Positions 31,028 through 32,415 of a stretch of 32,415 nt of DNA are shown piece by piece. The notes beneath the pieces were generated by a model, which saw only the letters and a program-made list of their open reading frames with translations, had not been told where the DNA came from and did no database searches. A program made the position numbers and the translations under genes. The stretch spans positions 1 to 32,415 of the forward strand of contig DATEDC010000218.1 in assembly GCA_035286585.1 (NCBI GenBank), written 5' to 3'. Every line of letters begins with the position of its first letter. Positions within the stretch are counted from its first letter, which is position 1. The stretch comes from DSOS01 sp035286585. GTDB lineage: Bacteria > Chloroflexota > Anaerolineae > Anaerolineales > UBA4823.

Positions 31028-32251
31028 TTACACCCAGACCCTTTCATCCTTGATGATCGGCGCTTCTGGGTCGATCTCACCGGCTTCCACGAAAACGCAA
31101 TTGTCCACACCCACCCGGCAGGCGGAACGCACAGCCATGCCGAGCGTCTCCGAGAGCGAGTGGGTGTCCGCAGCCGGGTCTGAGGCTGCCACGCGTAAAG
31201 TCAGCTCATCACGATGCTCCTGCCGGGTGACGACCGCCTGAATACGCTCTACACCGCCCACCTGGGTGATGGCAAAGTGCAGTTGATTGGGATGCACGAA
31301 CATACCGCGCACTTTGACCGCTTCGCCCACCCTGCCCACCAGGATGATGGCTCGGTCCCCCTGGCGGCTTTCACCGGGCTTGGGGTCCAGGTTGACCGCC
31401 AGGTCGCCAGTTCCCAGGCGGATCAGGGGAAATGTAGTGTTGAAGGAAGTCACCACCACTTCGCCGGCCTCGCCTGGCGGGACGGATTCCCCCGTTTCTG
31501 GATTGGCAACCTGGATCACGCTGCTCTCCAGCAGGCGCATTGCCATCCCGCCTTCCTGATTGTACGCCAGGAAGCCCAATTCCGCCGTTCCGTAGGCGTT
31601 GGTCACCGCCAGGCCATATTGATCGACGAGCGCCTGCCGCAAGCTGGGCGGCAGCGGCTCTGCCGAGACCACCGCTTTGCGCAAAGCGAATTGCCCGCGG
31701 AAGTTAAAGCCCAGCTCTTCGGCTTTTTTGATCAGCGCCATTAACCAGGAAGGTGATCCCAGGTAGACGGTGGCGCGCAGGTCATACATCATCTTTACTT
31801 GCAGGTCGGCGTTGCCGACGCCGCCAGGGATGACTGTGGCGCCCAGCTTGCGCAGGCATTCATCCAGGGCGATCCCGGAGGGGATCAAGTGATAGGTGAA
31901 AGCGTTCAATGCGATGTCGCCTGCCTCCACATTGGCAATCCCGAGGATTTCGGAAACCGTATCCAGCAGGGCGCTCTCGGTTGCATGCGGCTCGTAGATC
32001 GGTCCGGGGGAGAAGAAGACATGCTGCAGATCCTCTTCTGGGACCGCCAGGAAACCACCGAAAGGTGGCTGCTCTGCTTGTAACTGTGCCAGGCGATCCT
32101 TGCTTGTGATCGGCAGCCTTTCCAGGTCGGAGAGCGAGCGGATATCCTCGGGGGTTAAATTTACCGTCTCGAATATTACGCGCACCGCTGGCGCATGGGC
32201 ATATGCATGCCGCAGAACCGGTATCAAACGAGCGAATAGTTCTTCATCCAT
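31028..32251 (-). CDS. PaaK-like adenylate-forming enzyme with altered P-loop
   Basis: A 407-residue protein of the phenylacetate-CoA ligase branch of the ANL superfamily. The A5-type motif NAYGTAELGFLAYN, the A7 block RLGTGDLAVNL and the A8 hinge GRVGEAVKVRGMFVHP are present, and the C-terminal domain is complete. The usual Ser/Thr/Gly-rich ATP loop (SSGTTGKP) is replaced by FSPGPIYEP (residues 80-88). A distinct PaaK subgroup beside branched-chain amino-acid ABC genes carries loops of this kind, as I recall. It probably activates an aromatic or short-chain acid, but catalysis with this loop is uncertain. AAAGGA lies seven bases before the ATG. It follows a LivF-type gene by 21 nt. Confidence 0.82.
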   Translation of the reverse strand: MDEELFARLIPVLRHAYAHAPAVRVIFETVNLTPEDIRSLSDLERLPITSKDRLAQLQAEQPPFGGFLAVPEEDLQHVFFSPGPIYEPHATESALLDTVSEILGIANVEAGDIALNAFTYHLIPSGIALDECLRKLGATVIPGGVGNADLQVKMMYDLRATVYLGSPSWLMALIKKAEELGFNFRGQFALRKAVVSAEPLPPSLRQALVDQYGLAVTNAYGTAELGFLAYNQEGGMAMRLLESSVIQVANPETGESVPPGEAGEVVVTSFNTTFPLIRLGTGDLAVNLDPKPGESRQGDRAIILVGRVGEAVKVRGMFVHPNQLHFAITQVGGVERIQAVVTRQEHRDELTLRVAASDPAADTHSLSETLGMAVRSACRVGVDNCVFVEAGEIDPEAPIIKDERVWV

Positions 32252-32272
32252 GGGGTTGTCCTTTCCGCACGA

Positions 32273-32415
32273 TCAGCCCAGCCAGCGTTTGCGCCGCTTG
32301 TAATGCTTGACGTCCCGGTAGCTTTTTCGTTCGCCAACCTGGGTGAGGCCCAGGTAAAACTCCTTGATATCTTCGTTTTCGAACAGTTGACTCGCTGGGC
32401 CGTCCAGGACCACGC
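32273..32415 (-). CDS. LivF-type ABC transporter ATPase, C-terminal end only
   Basis: The last 46-47 codons of a gene that continues beyond the window. The translation reads VVLDGPASQLFENEDIKEFYLG, the usual end of branched-chain amino-acid ABC ATPases, then a basic tail ERKSYRDVKHYKRRKRW. Such tails are typical of LivF/LivG homologs next to PaaK-like ligases. The nucleotide-binding motifs lie outside the window. It is the upstream member of the minus-strand operon that continues with the PaaK-like enzyme. Confidence 0.85.
   Translation of the reverse strand, partial: VVLDGPASQLFENEDIKEFYLGLTQVGERKSYRDVKHYKRRKRWLG

Overview
The window looks like ordinary chromosome from an uncultured-type Chloroflexota bacterium, probably Anaerolineae-like. 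The assignment is an inference. It rests on Thr-Pro-rich linkers in exported proteins (the 442-1860 foldase, the 13378-16950 penicillin-binding protein and the 3114-3635 protein), a C-terminal YLPIVFR tail, a Zn-type S18 in an rpsF-ssb-rpsR operon, PII-like c-di-AMP receptors, and a very large multidomain subtilase. No tRNA, rRNA, CRISPR, IS element, phage gene or recognisable defence system was found.

Layout. 1-441 is non-coding with a REP-like palindrome and a terminator. 442-2937 (minus) is the operon rpsF-ssb-rpsR followed by a membrane-anchored PpiC-type foldase; its leader can fold in two exclusive ways around the rpsF ribosome-binding site. 3114-3635 is a small BP74-like exported protein. 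3769-8145 is a 1458-residue secreted S8 protease, driven by a consensus promoter (TTGACA-17-TATAAT) with a leader of about 250 nt. 8518-9575 (plus) is a flavin reductase-like gene translationally coupled to an AMMECR1 gene. 9599-12722 (minus) is a glycoside hydrolase followed by two tandem c-di-AMP receptor-like genes. 12881-16950 (plus) is a MaoC-like hydratase and a class A penicillin-binding protein. 17029-19113 holds a MarR remnant, a PaaI-like thioesterase, a lipoprotein and a TauE/SafE permease whose stop codon begins a 13-bp tandem repeat. A 30-residue membrane peptide (19209-19301), a membrane-anchored NlpC/P60-like pseudoenzyme and an exported lipase follow. 22482-25580 (minus) is alkD-like-proB-proA, with proline synthesis coupled by an ATGA overlap. 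25793-29047 holds two DinB-like proteins, an EEP-family phosphohydrolase and a cold-shock gene with a long leader. The minus-strand unit 29191-32415 is a LivF-type ABC ATPase (partial), a PaaK-like adenylate-forming enzyme, an MFS transporter and a GNAT acetyltransferase.

Most notable signals. (1) Two promoters (8483-8511 plus, 12729-12757 minus) place the -10 hexamer exactly six bases before ATG, predicting leaderless mRNAs that start at the A of the start codon. (2) The DinB-TPR gene at 28286-29047 runs in frame into the eroded C-terminal third of a DUF362 gene, interrupted by two in-frame stops. (3) Three GATAT(C/T)A sites spaced exactly 21 bp overlie the consensus promoter of the subtilase. 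(4) A possible RNA switch lies ahead of rpsF. (5) The NlpC/P60-like domain has lost its catalytic Cys and His. I did not find a clear new multi-gene system; these are regulatory and gene-decay observations.
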